From: Cantharellus purpuraceus
Taxonomy: Eukaryota; Basidiomycota; Agaricomycetes; Cantharellales; Hydnaceae
Length of the DNA stretch: 64,000 nucleotides
Reading direction: 5' to 3'
Assembly (NCBI GenBank): GCA_025174535.1
Contig: JALBUN010000017.1
Span: forward strand, 62,001 to 126,000
Each line of letters starts with the position of its first letter. The first letter of the stretch is position 1. Shown here in pieces: positions 14,101-27,195 of this stretch. The notes beneath the pieces were generated by a model. It made no database searches. It had not been told where the DNA came from and saw nothing but the letters and a program-made list of their open reading frames with translations. A program made the translations under genes and the position numbers.

Positions 14101-14596
14101 AGTGACGGCGGTCAGCGCCGTCGACCCCTGTTGCAGGAAAGACGAGGTCGATACCAGCTGCAGCGGGAGAGACACGAGATACAGGGTGAGAAAATACAGC
14201 AGCTCAATCCGCGCTACGTCACCCATCAGCACGACCCTTCACGATAACATCATCCTACGCACCGACAGCAGCCGTGCGGCGCAACGCAATACTAATAAAG
14301 TACGCAACGACAAAGAACGATATGCCGCAGAGGACCACGTTGGCGACGTTTCCCAGGCTGGACGGGGATGAGAGATTGGGGATCCCGCACTTGACATTGA
14401 TGCCCACGGGTGCGATATTGGGGGGTGTGAGGAGGCCAGGATCGGTTTTGTTTAGCTAGCGCGGGTGCAACATTAGATGGATGCGTGGGTGTAAACGGGT
14501 AGCTGCAGCGTATCGGCGTACCTGCCTATAGAAGAGATTACACCACGGGTAGGAGGGAACATTTCTACACAACTGCTCAAAGTCCCCGAATGCCAT
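11142..14596 (-). CDS. CHS7: Chitin synthase export chaperone (Chs7 family)
   Basis: Multi-pass ER membrane protein that, in yeast, is needed for chitin synthase III (Chs3) to leave the ER. Nine exons were traced: 14596-14522, 14455-14263, 14213-14055, 12274-12219, 11961-11807, 11627-11557, 11501-11437, 11350-11242 and 11179-11142. They sum to 921 nt, giving 306 aa with every junction in frame. Family landmarks are the N-terminus MAFGDFEQLC, a CGIPN segment, LQQGSTALTAVTAVHAG and FWCLLG, then ALISMQVVEDGTLSSLI, TYISFDVALTVTH, VLGVLREVRPLW, CNGSNSKVDGSFIATLLET, and the acidic tail RSITEETWDDEAVYYGN. The length is usual for the family. Intron 3 (12275-14054) is 1,780 bp, far longer than the other introns (49-257 bp). 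The gene probably supports cell-wall chitin synthesis. Confidence 0.92.
12275..14054 (-). other. 1,780-bp intron of CHS7
   Basis: The donor (G then GTGAGT) and the acceptor (CCAG before GCAAT) join codons that are contiguous in the Chs7 family (CLLG-NALIS), so the whole interval is removed. Inside are open minus-strand segments, one hydrophobic (about 12.68-12.88 kb) and one short frame just after a TATA-like TTATAAAG near 13.44 kb. I recognise neither. I see no terminal inverted repeats or target duplication that would prove a transposon. Confidence 0.7.
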
Positions 14597-15380
14597 CCTA
14601 TTGCAGACGAGAAGACTTTGCGTGCGGACTCTGGATTCGTCGGTATCGATATCTGAAAAAAAAAAAAAAGACCAAACAGACACGGAAAAGAAACGGCGGA
14701 TCAGCAGTGCACCGCCAACGGACTGAAGCAGGGTAGAAAAGAGCCTTACACTGGTATACAGGTATATAGAAGGAGTCGACTGTCGAACCCCGGGACGCAC
14801 AGCGTGCAGACCAGAAGAGGAACAACCTGCGAATCTCAACGTCAACAACGGTCGGAGATAAATCCCTTTGTTTGGCAACCAACCCGCCTTTTGCCTTCAG
14901 CGCTTGTTATCAGCCTGCTCCATGGCAACTCTAGTGCTCCCAGCAACGCCTTGGATCCAAAATACAATGATTTTGACTGGAAACAGCATCTACTGTTCTT
15001 GCACTATGAAGATGCGGTTCACCATCGGCGGTGATACACTCCTAGCTGACGTGTCGTGACGACTTCACTAAGGCCTGAGGAACGTAGTGCTCTTGTGTTG
15101 GTAAAACAAATACACTCTAATTTCATGAGCGTCCCTCTGGTTTTGTGCAGCCAAGGTATCATTCCTTTCCTAGCGTCTTGCAAGCTTTTAATCTCAGGGA
15201 CGTCTCCATCATTTGGTTGGCAGCGTGGATCCGACAGCGTCGCATGGACGCGGGGTGCGTCATGCAGAGTAGATACAGCGCACAAGCCATATTCAGACGA
15301 AAATAAGATTATGATTCTACTATGGATATACGAAATGCCATGAAAACCCTCGACCCCATGATAACACCAGCAACGGCATC
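14597..15380. other. Intergenic region upstream of CHS7
   Basis: Holds the CHS7 promoter side, with a 13-nt A-tract (plus strand) at about 14656, and the 3' side of the FAD monooxygenase. No gene is seen. Confidence 0.5.
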
Positions 15381-16768
15381 TCACTCCACACGATTACTCA
15401 ACCCTGCTATGTTCACCGCCGCGACCCTACCCACATACGGCAAGTGACGCGCAACACAAAAAACAACATTTCGAACCCATCTTCGCCAGCCAACCCCAGC
15501 GTTCATGAGCGTGGTCAGATGCGAAGTGAGGCCTATCACCCTGATCCCGGTCCTGCGGCGAGACTCGGCATAGTGCTGCAGCACGGCATCCTTGTCCTTG
15601 TCCTCGGCCTTCATTTGACTGTGCGTGTGGATCGCACGGGCCGAGGCGATGGCATCGCAGATCCCCAAGTTCATCCCCTGCCCCCCGGCAGGCGAGTGTA
15701 CGTGCGCAGCGTCCCCTGCCAGTACAATATGTCCATCTCCGACCTTGTGATAGTAAGTGCTCGCCACGGCTGACCTGACTCTATACCTGGACGAAGCAGC
15801 AACAGAAGAGATGGTGACGTTGACTCCCCAGGGATTGCTGGCGTCCAACCTTTTTTGAACGTCCTCTAGAGACGGATTATGCGGCGCATCGCCGCCTGCG
15901 GGTACTCTGAAACCAATGCGCCAGTATGAAGATGAGTGAGTCTGGGAGGGTGTTTGGGAACGAAAGGGGACAAGGAGAAGAAAGTTGTCGAGGTATACAG
16001 AGACACTGTCGCGAGAAAGACACGGTGGAAGAGGCTCTTCGAGGTATACATCGGCGAAAACAATGCGCACTGACGATAGGGCGACATCATTTGTGTAGCC
16101 TACACCTGTACTTGGATCTTTGAATTCGATTCCAGAGAGACGACGGATCTAATAAGAGTATACTTAGAGTGGCCATGTGCACGAATGAAGAACAGATGCT
16201 CACCGTTGAATGCGCTCCGTCTGCACCAACTATATACTGCGCCAGAACGACGCTTCCGTCCTCGAATTTGACCTCCACCCCAGGAGATACGACACTGTGA
16301 CCCATTCCAACCACTCTCCTGTTCCTAAATAGCTTAATGCCTTCGGAATCAAGCTTGTCTCTAAACATTCGCTCGACATCCTCTTGCGGGATGTGAAGCG
16401 ACATTGGAAACTTTGTTTCGTCGCGCAACTGAGAGACATCGAATTCCATTAGTTTTCCTGCTTTTCCGCAGAGCCTGATGCCTTTGGACTGATTCCCGGC
16501 TTGTATAAGAGGCTCTGCCAAGCCAATCGTATCAAGGACCTAGAGGTCAAAAGACATTATTCCAGTGCACATTCACCCAAACACATCAAACGGCACTCAC
16601 CTCCAATGTATGAGAATGAACCACGGAGGCTCGAGATCCGACTGGATTAGTTGGAGCAGCGTCAACAACGACAACCTGCAAACCAAGGTCGGCAAGCGCG
16701 ATTGCCGAGGCTAAACCAGTGGGCCCTGCACCAACGACTAAGACCTGAATCGCAGCTGGAAGAGACAT
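15381..16768 (-). CDS. FAD-dependent monooxygenase (PHBH-like)
   Basis: Flavoprotein hydroxylase of the FAD_binding_3 group. Four exons were traced: 16768-16601, 16539-16204, 16148-16106 and 16069-15381. They total 1,236 nt, giving 411 aa in one frame. The N-terminal Rossmann motif VVGAGPTGLASAIAL (residues about 10-24) binds FAD. A central VGADGAHS is the DG fingerprint. LAGDAAHVHSPAGGQGMNLG near residue 300 is the GD motif that contacts the FAD ribose and pyrophosphate. Related enzymes use NAD(P)H and O2 to hydroxylate phenolic or other ring substrates. The substrate here is unknown, and no cluster backbone enzyme lies beside it. The C-terminal thioredoxin-like domain of longer phenol hydroxylases is absent. 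No lesion is seen. Confidence 0.87.
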
Positions 16769-19700
16769 TTCGAGATGAGGTCAAAAGCGTCTCTCGAAAG
16801 CCCTTTTATACCATCAATTGCGCTCGCAAGCCTATGACGCACATCCCAAGTCACCAGGAGTGGTGCGACTGGAGCGCGAGAAAGATGAGGGTTTGGCTGT
16901 CGAAGATGCAAAGCATAATCAAGAACATAGTCAAACGAATCCTTTTCCGGTAGACGTCCGACGCTAACGGGCGAGGCACACTCAACAAGTGTGTGTCAGA
17001 CGCTTACTAAGCTATCGACCTTCCGACTTTGTTCGCAAGTGTAGCCAGCTTCTCCAGTCCCGCAAGGCATCGGTAGTGAACATCTTGATGACATTTTTGC
17101 AGAATACGGTTGGTGCTTAACTTCTATACATACTTAGAGGTCGGTAGGTTCATCGATATGCATACGATCCACGGGTGAAGAGACGCTGTCCGAGTAGTGA
17201 TAGCTGTACAGTTAAAATTATCATCAATATAAGTTGTTTCCTTTGGCTTCTCTTCCTAAAAGTTGCCTTCCAAGTTAGCATCGTACCGTAACATGTCCAG
17301 TAGTCTGCAATGCATGCCGGGGGAAATAAAGCCGCATGTTTCGACCCTTCCAAGGCTTACTTCTATATCCACGGCATCATCGTTATAATATGGGTTGAAG
17401 AACACATTTTCTGTGGGCTTCATGGGGCAGACACGACTAATCCCTCTCCGGAAAAAGTCTAACTCAGGTGTCCTAGTCTTATCGATCGTATAAAGTTATG
17501 CTGCACCCGGCCCCGTTGATTTTCAGACCAGCTATCCGTGAAACTGTTTGATCTTCTGATTTACGTGTGTCCGACCTTTGCACCATACTATACATCTTTT
17601 GCTTATGCTCTGTCATCTCTATATACGTTCATGGCCTACCTATATAACTAGGTGAGCGTTGAGCTCCTTCGTGCCAGGCGCGACTATTAACAGCACGTTC
17701 CAGAGGCAGGCTGGGGACGCAGTCGACGGCAGTGGAACCCGACTCGGAAACGATCACGAATTGAAGAGACAACAAAGAACAGACAAGCTCACCATCAGTC
17801 AGCCTATAGCTCGCATGCTTGGCACTAGTGCGGTATCCTTTACGCTCCGTTGAGATGTTCAATTTTAGGTTTGTTCTTAGGCCCGTTGGGGGTCAATACT
17901 CAGCTATGTTATACTATGCAGCTGATTCTGTCTGAGCGGTATGATTGGCTTCCTTAGACGCTATCTACGGCATTGTGCTACGTTTATCGCTTGAAGAACT
18001 CAGCCAGCCTTGAACTGGAGCCCGCGTGGAGAGAGCTGTGACGATTGTATGGCCTTGTCGCTGGTGGCCAAATAACAATTTATAGACACGGCGATATCCT
18101 TTAGATAGCATATGCATCATGCTGATTAGGGCTCACCCTTCTTTCAACTCCTGTCATCTGTATTGCTGAAAATCGGTTCAAAGAAGTCGCAATGGCCGAA
18201 ACGGACTTTGTCACAAACAGACGCTGACAGCCAGAACGTTGTAAATCTTTCTTTACTTTTTTTTCAGAACTTGTCAGAATCTGCTGTGCAAGCCAGGTCC
18301 AGTCACTCATGCAGGCAAACAGTTTTTTTTAGGTATGTTGTGTACTAGATGCATGCCAACCTCTATGTGAACGCTGGGGAGGGGGACCGCGAGATTGATT
18401 TTATCATGTGAGTCGGAACCAGTGGGAGGCATATGGGTTCCAGAAGGCTCCTTCCAGCCCTGGAGAAAGGCTACCAGTCATATTGCCCAGGCGAATGCCA
18501 CATGATCACATACGAAGCTATGCAAGTGGTCACGAAATAGGGTCCACGGCACCAATATCTCAACTTGAGTTGACAAGAAATGCTCAAGTAAAAGCTGCAG
18601 ACAACTAGCATCCGCATCCATTGGAACGTCAGACGATAGTGAACTAAACTACATTTCCATTTTCATTCCTGGTTCATGTCTCGGCGGAGCATGGTGTAAA
18701 GGGACGTCATCACCATCCAAGCTCTCAGCCGACTCATGATATTTCCAATCTCTTCTAAGCCACAGACGAAGGTTCTTAAGGTTCTGACTCCGCCGGTTAC
18801 ATCAAAGAGCCACTTGAAATATGCATAGTTTCATATCGCCGATAACCGCCCGCCGGAGACATGCAACACAGCTGTCGCTTATACGCCAGACCAGAGGAAC
18901 AACTATCCATCGCAGAGAGCAAGATGGCGGATACCACGGGAAGAAACACAGTAGCAAAATATTATTGAGCCCAGGCTTGTGCAATCATCGCGCTGTGTTG
19001 TTCGTGATATAAACTAGCTCCGAGTCAGTAGCCACTGAGAGACATAACTACTGTCAGTGTTAAAGAACGGCGCAACTGAGACGTTCATACATAAGATGTC
19101 AGCTTTAGGGCTTTCCCGTGCTGAGGACTCTCTGGAATGGGGTTGAATCCTTGTCATGACATCTCTTGGCACAAACTGAGACTTCGCATGGCGAGAAACA
19201 TTAGCAAAACCAAGACTTCCCGAATACTCGCATTGGCCACACTCGTGAGATTTGATCAAAGTTCCACAGGCACCGAGCCTTTATTTGTTTGCGATGGCAG
19301 TGTCGGACAGTAAGAACGAAGGGAAACTAGAGTTATGAAGCTACTAAAAAAAGAGTGTCGGATTAATCTCTGAGAAGAAAGAAATGCGTATGCGGTACAA
19401 ATCTCGGGAAACAAAGACTGAGGAATCGGGAGTAAGAAATTTTATCCTATATACCTCGCATCCTATTCAATCCAGTAGCGACGCAGCACCACAAACATGG
19501 ACACGTGTGTGTCCAGCAACGCACTACTAATCTGGCCACATTAGTGGATCATACCTACATTTTTTAGCGATTACAGTTAAATATCTGTTGGTTGACTCAG
19601 TTATTGGATTTATGTATTAGCGGCGCTTCTAGGAGTGTGCAGGCAACACGAATGAACTGCTAAACCCATCTTCACCGCACGCACCCCCCCTGCGGTTTTG

Positions 19701-20205
19701 TAGACGCTGGAAAATTTTACATCGATACACGCTGATAAGACACTTTCCGGTAATTGGTACAGTCTGACAAGCTTTTCAGCTTCCTCGTGAGTTCCTTCTT
19801 TTATTTTCACGTATCCGACATTTAGTGCCTGCAGCATGAAGGGACAGGAAGTATATATTTCCGACGCTCCGAGGTGCCATACTGTATGGCCTATATATTT
19901 GCCGAACCGAACCGCGTCGCTTCGAACTTCGTGGGTGAAGCACGCGACCCCATTTCGAGCGCCTTGTGGGGAGCTTACGTCGTACCACAGGGCCGAATTG
20001 GAACTTGGAAAACCGTCAGTGAACTGCTTACTCAGCTTGCAAATTTACGCGTACCTGGTCGTAGTACCATATTTCATCACAATGTGGTAGGCTTTCGGCA
20101 ATGTAACGGAAGAATGTATTATGGTAAATAATCTCTATAAAACTAGTGCATGGACTCTGCACTTCCATAAGCCCTATCCGACCTTCTCTCGCACAAACAC
20201 TCTCG
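16769..20205. other. Long region without a recognisable gene
   Basis: 3.4 kb upstream of the monooxygenase and upstream of the tandem permeases. Several frames of 60-80 codons overlap on both strands, but none has a domain or a supported exon chain. One minus-strand stretch near 19.61-19.84 kb looks protein-like in composition but is isolated. Confidence 0.45.
20136..20142 (+). promoter_or_regulatory. TATA box of permease at 20206
   Basis: TATAAAA lies 64 bp upstream of the permease ATG, a usual distance for a fungal core promoter. Confidence 0.5.
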
Positions 20206-23200
20206 ATGAACGAGAAGGAGCACCCCGTAGCAACCATTAGCAAGGAGCTTGTTCACGAGTCAAGTGATAGCCATGCTAGTGACTCTGAAGACCCTAACGC
20301 TGCCGAAAACCTTCATGGATTGAAGAGAGAGCTGAAGAATAGACATACACAAATGATCACTATTGGTTAGTCTTTCGTACCATCAGCTCCCCCTTACTCC
20401 AGATGTTGACAGAATGTGACAGGTGGTGTGATTGGTACTGGTGCGTTCTCCCCTACGCTTTGTGGAGTGAGGATCAGTGAAACTCCCAATCCTAGGCTTG
20501 TTTCTAGGAACAGCAAGTAGTCTAGCTGTTGGTGGGCCTGCAGGGTTGTTTCTCAGTTATACGCTTATGTCTACAGTGTGTCTGAGCGGTATGTATTCTC
20601 TGAACTTCGCTTGATGCATCAAGCTAATCTCGAGATAGTCATGTTGTCTCTGGGAGAGCTTGTTACGTTCCTGTCAGTCCATCAGTTGAATTGGCGTACA
20701 CAAGGTTGATCATTTATCGGACAGTCCTGTCCCCGGTGGGCATATAACATTGGCAGGTCGATTTGTTGACCCTGCTTTGTCATTTGTATGGATTTTCTGT
20801 TGATGCCTCTCATCACCCCCACTGCTAACATATTCTTAGGCCATGGGATGGAACTACTTGTATGGAGGAGTGATATCACTGCCTGGTTCGTATAGTACCC
20901 ACTTAATAACATCATGTCTGATCCTGATTACCCTTCAGCGGAGATCTCAGCGACAGCAGTCCTCATCAATTGTATGTCTCATTTCAAGATTCTTTCATGC
21001 CTCTCACCTTATTCGAGCTAGACTGGAATAATACGATTAGTGTGAGTATAATAAGTCCGTTGGATCGCGGGCTTGAATGCGTTCAATTGATACTGTGGCA
21101 ACCGGTTAGGATGCCGTCTGGGTTACTGTTTGTATCGTGAGTGATGGTGTGTCTTGTCACTTCGTCTGTAACTCCGGAGAAGGTGGTGATTGTCCTGATC
21201 AATTTACTGGGGGCCCGTGTCTATGGAGAGGTATGTTTATTGTTGGACTTAATTGATGAGGTGTTCAACTGATGCTTTATTTTTTCCTCATTCAAGTCCG
21301 AGTTTTGGTTCGGTTCGTGATGCAGACGAATATTCCATTGAGCCTAGGTTGATTGTAACTCACCATGCAGCATCTATCAAAGTGGTCACTATCATTGGTA
21401 TCTTTACCAATTTTAAAATTCAAGACATTTCTCTAAGACTTTTCACATAGGTTTGATTATCCTTGGTATCATTATAGACCTAGGAGGTGCCCCGGGTTTG
21501 TGCCTATCATCCACGTACCATTTCCAGTTCATCTAATGTACAGTTTCTTAAGACCATGACCGTCGCGGATTTCGTTACTGGGTAAGACTCTGTATAGCTG
21601 TCTCCATAAGATTCACCACAACAGAGTACAGCATCATCCGGGACCATTTAACGAAATTTCGAACATTCCTGGCACTAAAGGACGCTTCGTAAGCTCATTT
21701 TTTTTACTCATTAACCCTCTGGAAAAACAGACACACAGCTAGCCTTTTGGTCGACGCTCATTCAAGCCGCGTATGCCTTTGTACGTTACTTTCCAGAGAC
21801 GGGGAACGTCTTACTGACACCCAAAATAGTTGGGTACTGAAGTCGTGGGGACCATGGCTGCTGAGACCCGAAATCCTACAAAAAACATTCCGCGCGCAAT
21901 CAAGGGTGTTTGGGTACGAATTTTATTATTTTATATGTAGGTCGTTAGCAACCCTTAACTTCTTGCTGGCTAACATTCAATTTCCCATGTAGCGTTGGAG
22001 TTTTTGTAAGTGCATCGATACATTATTTCAACTCATTGCTTATGAGATTGCTAGATACTTGGTCTCATATGTCCCTCAGACGACCCTAGGCTCGCAACCG
22101 GGTCTGGTACTGCAGCTTCAAGCGCGTGGGTCATCGCCATCAATATAGCCGGGATCAAGGCTTTACCGTCAATTATTAATGCATGTCTTATAAGTGCGTG
22201 AGATTCATGTATTGTGCGTGCACATGTTAACCACTACTTGCTGGTTAATTGCAGCCTCCGCATGGTCTGCGGGATCATCTAATCTGTTCATTTCTAGTCG
22301 AGTGCTCTTTGGATTAGCAGTGACTGGGCAAGCCCCGCAGGTGTTTTCAAAGGTGGGTGGAGGCCTGATTGCGTCCACAAGGTGTTAATGGTGTCGATCA
22401 AGACGAACCGATATGGTACTCCGTGGACATGTGTCATTGCTTGCTCAGCTGTTCGTAACTATCTAACCTATCTCTTATTCTTCAACACTGAACTATACCT
22501 TATGCAGTTTGCGCTTTTGAGTTACATGGGAGGTGAGCGTGCAGGATTTTATGTTTCCCATCCATTACTTTTGACCTTGTAGTATCTACAAATGCCTCGA
22601 CCGTGTTCGGTTGGTTCTCGAATATGACCTCCGTTGCAGGGTTGCTTCTCTGGATGACTATATGCATTACGCTAATTAGGTCCGTACCTTGCTCTTTTGT
22701 CCGGAATGGCAATCTAAGTTGTTAATATAACCTAGGTTCAGACGTGGCCTCGAGGTAACTGTCTACATAAGCTTGAGAGAGCTCTTATGTATTTCCTTCC
22801 TTAGGCCCAGGGCATTTCGATGGATGTTCTGCCGTATAAAAGCTGTCTGCAACCGTATGCCGCGTACTGGGGTGTTTTGTAAGATTTGATACGCATGCCA
22901 GGTGCATACTGGTTCACTGATGGTGTGCATAGATGGACTATTATTATCACCCTCTGCGCGGATTGGCAGGTCTTTTTACCTGGACAATGGGATTATGCCA
23001 AGTTCATCACCAATTATTTGGGTATCCCATTTTTTGTTGTGTATGTGATCATAGGAATTTTCCGCCCCTCGTGTAACTTGTGTTCATATTTCGTGACCAC
23101 CTGTGCAGGCTCTACGTTGGATACAAAATCGTGAAGAAGACACGGATCGTTCCTTGTGAGTTCTTTCCAACTATTCTGATATCCCTTTGCTCAAAGGGGT

Positions 23201-23247
23201 GTCAAGTGGCAGACATGGACTTTGTCACCATGGCAGACGGACACTGA
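20206..23247 (+). CDS. Amino-acid permease, tandem copy 1
   Basis: APC-superfamily amino-acid permease of the plasma membrane type. The ATG is at 20206 and the TGA at 23245-23247. About 28 exons splice in one frame: N-terminal hydrophilic region ending RHTQMITIG, then [207 protein letters not shown] and a short acidic tail. Some exons are only about 13-24 nt. It is a close paralogue of the gene at 24155 and shares its intron positions. Differences include loss of an arginine in the loop before the last helices (KSCLQPY against KSRFQPY in the minus-strand paralogue). Confidence 0.88.
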
Positions 23248-24154
23248 CATGTGTAGTTGCTAGACTGCCTTTTAGGATTGCCCTTAGATCTAGGCTCCGC
23301 CACGTGAGACAGAATTATTCATCCTTCCACAACTGTCGACAGCCCTTCTTCATATGTCCTGTACCCCGTATCGCACTGTATTTATGACAAGAAGGGGTTG
23401 ACAGGGTCATACGGATAACTTCTCTGAGGAACCATTACAGTAAGGAAGACGCTACGTTCAGCAGAACATGGCACTGTGAGAAAAATGCAGTCTCACCAGT
23501 CCGCTCTGATCAGGCTATCAACGCGTCTGATAGAGTCGGATAGCGCGTACCTATATTTCGTGTGTGGGTGGGCTCGTATATGAAATCAGGTCACTCTCCT
23601 TCACACAAGGAGCGGTGGCAGTCATTTGCAATTGCTGAAACAGGTAGCTTCTCAATTCAACGGCTTTAAGTTCTCCGCACGCATAGCGGCAATCTATGGT
23701 CATCATTATACCGTTCGACTTGAATGGGTCTAATGTAATCTATAGTTAGATGCGGCTATATAAACAACCTTTCACTGTTTATCTGTGCTCCTGAAGCGAA
23801 TCAAAACATAGGTCGCACAAGGCGTCTCGCATGAGCGTGCACCGGTCATCTCCGCGATGAGATTCTTATCGGGAGTCTAGAGCCGCATTGCCGACTCAAC
23901 GAGGCTGCTAAATCCAACATGAAGGTGTACCTTGTCCGATAGTGTGTCATAGAAGTTCATGCGATGGTCTTTATCTTCAGGATATATTTGTCTCTATCCT
24001 ATCAATTCCCCTCAGCGCTTTAGCCTCCCATCTTTATCTTGGCGTAAAACAGGCGGATAGTTCTCGGGCAGGATTCTTACCATTTCTATTCAATCGGTTC
24101 GAGGGCCTATATATCAGCACTGATATAAACAAGCCCCATCTCCTGCTTCCCTCT
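23248..24154. other. Intergenic region between tandem permeases
   Basis: 907 bp with no gene seen. TATA-like strings occur at about 23756 (CTATATAAAC) and at 24108. The second is listed as the likely promoter of the next gene. Confidence 0.5.
24108..24114 (+). promoter_or_regulatory. Possible TATA box of permease at 24155
   Basis: TATATAT lies 41 bp before the ATG, so the leader would be short. The upstream CTATATAAAC near 23756 is an alternative. Confidence 0.35.
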
Positions 24155-27100
24155 ATGAGCGAGAAGAAAGACGCCTCCGCAAGCATTAGCAACGTGCTTG
24201 TGCACGAGTCAAGCGACAGTCATGCTAGTGACGCAGAAGCCCTTAATGCCACTGTCGTAGACCTTCACGGATTGAAGAGGCAGCTGAAGACTCGGCATAC
24301 ACAAATGATCACTATTGGTAAGTCTTTCGCATCACCGGCTTTCCCTCCAGGATGTTCACAGCAGGTAACAGGGGGTGTGATTGGCACTGGTGCGCTCCTC
24401 TATGTTTGGTGAGCCGAGCATCGACGAGACGACCAAATTCCAGGTTTATTTCTAGGGACAGCAGGTAGTCTGGCGGTTGGAGGGCCTGCAGGTATATTGC
24501 TTGGCTACGCTATCGTGGCAACTGTGTGTCTGAGCGGTATGTGGTTTTCGAACCCTGTATAAGACTTGATGTTTATCTCAAGATAGTCATGCTGTCACTG
24601 GGAGAGCTGGTCACGTTCCTGTCAGTCCATCAAAAGAATGAATGTATAAGTGATTCATCGTTGATCTGATAGTCCCGTCCCTGGAGGGCATATAACATTG
24701 GCTGGTCGGTTTGTTGACCCCGCATTGTCGTTTGTACGTGTAATTTTTATGTTCATGGTTCTCATCACTTCCGTTGCTGGTATATTCCTAGGCCATGGGA
24801 TGGAATTATTGGTATGGGGGAGTGATATCACTTCCCGGTTCGTACATTGCATACCTCCTTCAATTGTAGCATGTCTAATACTACCTTAGCGGAGATCTCA
24901 GCGACAGCAATCCTCGTCAATTGTATGTTCTGTTCTGAAGTTCTTGTTGTGAAATATACCTACTTCTCCAGATTGGAATAGCACCATTAGTGTAAGTACG
25001 AGCCCTATTTGTCCAAGAATACATCTGGCTGATGCTGGGTAGGATGCCGTCTGGGTTACTGTTTGTATCGTGAGTGATACGACGTACATTGCGAACCTTT
25101 CGTCTGTAACTCCGGAGCAGGTGGTGATCATCCTGATCAATTTGCTGGGAACCGGTGTCTATGGAGAGGTGCCACTTTTTTTGACCAGCCGCTGGTTTGA
25201 TAAATTTTAATGTTTTTTCTTCTTCTCCAAGTGCGAGTTTTGGTTCGGTTCGTGATGCAGACAAGCATTACGTTGAGCGCAATGGTTAATATTGTCCAAT
25301 ATGCAGCGTCCATTAAAGTGGTGACTATCATCGGTAGCTTCATGCGTCATGACATCCAAGAGCTCTTTCATATCATATTTTGTTGTAGGCTTGATCATAC
25401 TTGGCCTTGTCATAGATCTTGGGGGTGCACCAGGTTTGTACCTATCGCCCATCATCTCAAGCCATCTAACGTATATCTTTTAAAGACCATGACCGCCGTG
25501 GATTTCGTTATTGGGTAAGATTCTACAACTCCTCACAACATGATATAACAACAGATCATAGCATCATCCGGGGCCGTTTACCCAATTTCTGAATATCCCA
25601 GGCGCTAAAGGACGCTTCGTACGTTCGATCGTCCTTCAATCATTGAGTTGATTGCAGAACAGACGTGTAGTTAGCGTTCTGGTCAACTCTCATTCAGGCG
25701 ACGTATGCTTTCGTGCGTTGGTTCACCTGACATGGAAGATATAAAGTATATTACTGAAGGCATGCAGCTGGGTACTGAAGTCTTAGGGACAATGGCCGCT
25801 GAAACACGGAATCCGACAAAGAACATTCCGCGGGCAATCAGGGGTGTCTGGATCCGAATCCTTTTATTCTATATGTAGGTCATGCAAGCCCTTCACGCTT
25901 TCTTGCTAAGCTCATTATTTCCCACTGACAATGTAGCTTGGGAGTCTTTGTACGTGCATTGGATTCTTAGTCTCAGTCTTGATTCAAAGTGTTGTTAGCT
26001 ATTGGGTCTTATATGTCCCTCAGATGACCCCAGGCTCGCAACCGGAACTGGTACGGCAGCTTCGAGTGCGTGGGTCGTCGCCGTCAATATCTCCGGAATC
26101 AAGGCTTTACCATCGATCGTGAATGCCTGTATTATAAGTGCGTAGCGCCTATCTATTGTGTGCACACATGCCAACCATCGCTCGCTGGTCAACTGCAGCC
26201 TCTGCATGGTCTGCGGGATCATCGAATCTATTCATTTCTAGTCGAGTGCTTTTTGGATTAGCAGTGACTGGGCAGGCTCCGCGAGTATTTACAAAAGTAA
26301 GCTGAATCACAATCAGGGCTGGCGGGGCTTAATGGTGTCGACCAAGACAAATCGATATGGTACTCCATGGACATGTGTCATCGCCTGCTCAGCTGTTCGT
26401 AGTTATTGAACTTGCATTCATCCTTCGAAGCTGAACTTTATCTTATTCAGTTTACGCTTTTGAGTTATATGGGAGGTGAATGGATGGTATTTACTATTCC
26501 CAGCGGCCATTCCTTTTGACCTCCCTTATAGTTTCGACAAATGCGTCGACCGTGTTCGGTTGGTTCTCGAATATGACCTCCGTTGCAGGGTTGCTCCTCT
26601 GGATGGGTATATGTATCACGCTGATTAGGTCCGTGTCTTTCTTTTTCTGGACATTATATCTTTTATCTGATTTGCTGGTCCAATTTAGATTCAGACGCGG
26701 CCTCAAAGTGATTACCTGTACTTGCTTCAAAGGCCTCATATAGTTACGTTCCTTTAGGCCCAAGGGATTTCAATCGATAACCTGCCGTATAAAAGCCGTT
26801 TTCAACCGTATGTCGCTTATTGGGGAGTCTTGTAAGCTCTTACAATCAACGTTAAGTGCATACTGATTCTCTAATGATGTGCACAGTTGGACAGTCATCA
26901 TCACCCTCTGTGCGGATTGGCAGGTATTTTTAACTGGACAATGGGATCATTCCAAGTTCATCACCAATTATTTCGGTATCCCCTTTTTTGTTGTGTATGT
27001 GGTCATGGTGTTTTTCCTCCCCTCATATTACCCATGTTTACATTTCCAATGCAGGCTCTACGTTGGATACAAATTTGTGAAGAAGACACGGGTCGTTCCC

Positions 27101-27195
27101 TGTAAGTTCTTTCCAACTATATGATAGTGATGCATTGCTCAGAGGGGTCTCAAGTGGCGGAAATGGACTTTGCTACATTGGCTGATGGAAAGTAA
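24155..27195 (+). CDS. Amino-acid permease, tandem copy 2
   Basis: The ATG is at 24155 and the TAA at 27193-27195. Splicing gives the same order of segments as the gene at 20206: [196 protein letters not shown] and the tail ending ATLADGK. Exon boundaries match the neighbour, so the pair came from a tandem duplication. The N-termini differ mainly in the first 35 residues. It should transport amino acids; the specificity is not predictable here. No disabling change was found. Confidence 0.88.

Noticed and set aside
19610..19837. Minus-strand 75-codon frame with protein-like composition
   Set aside because: Isolated, no domain, no neighbouring exons.
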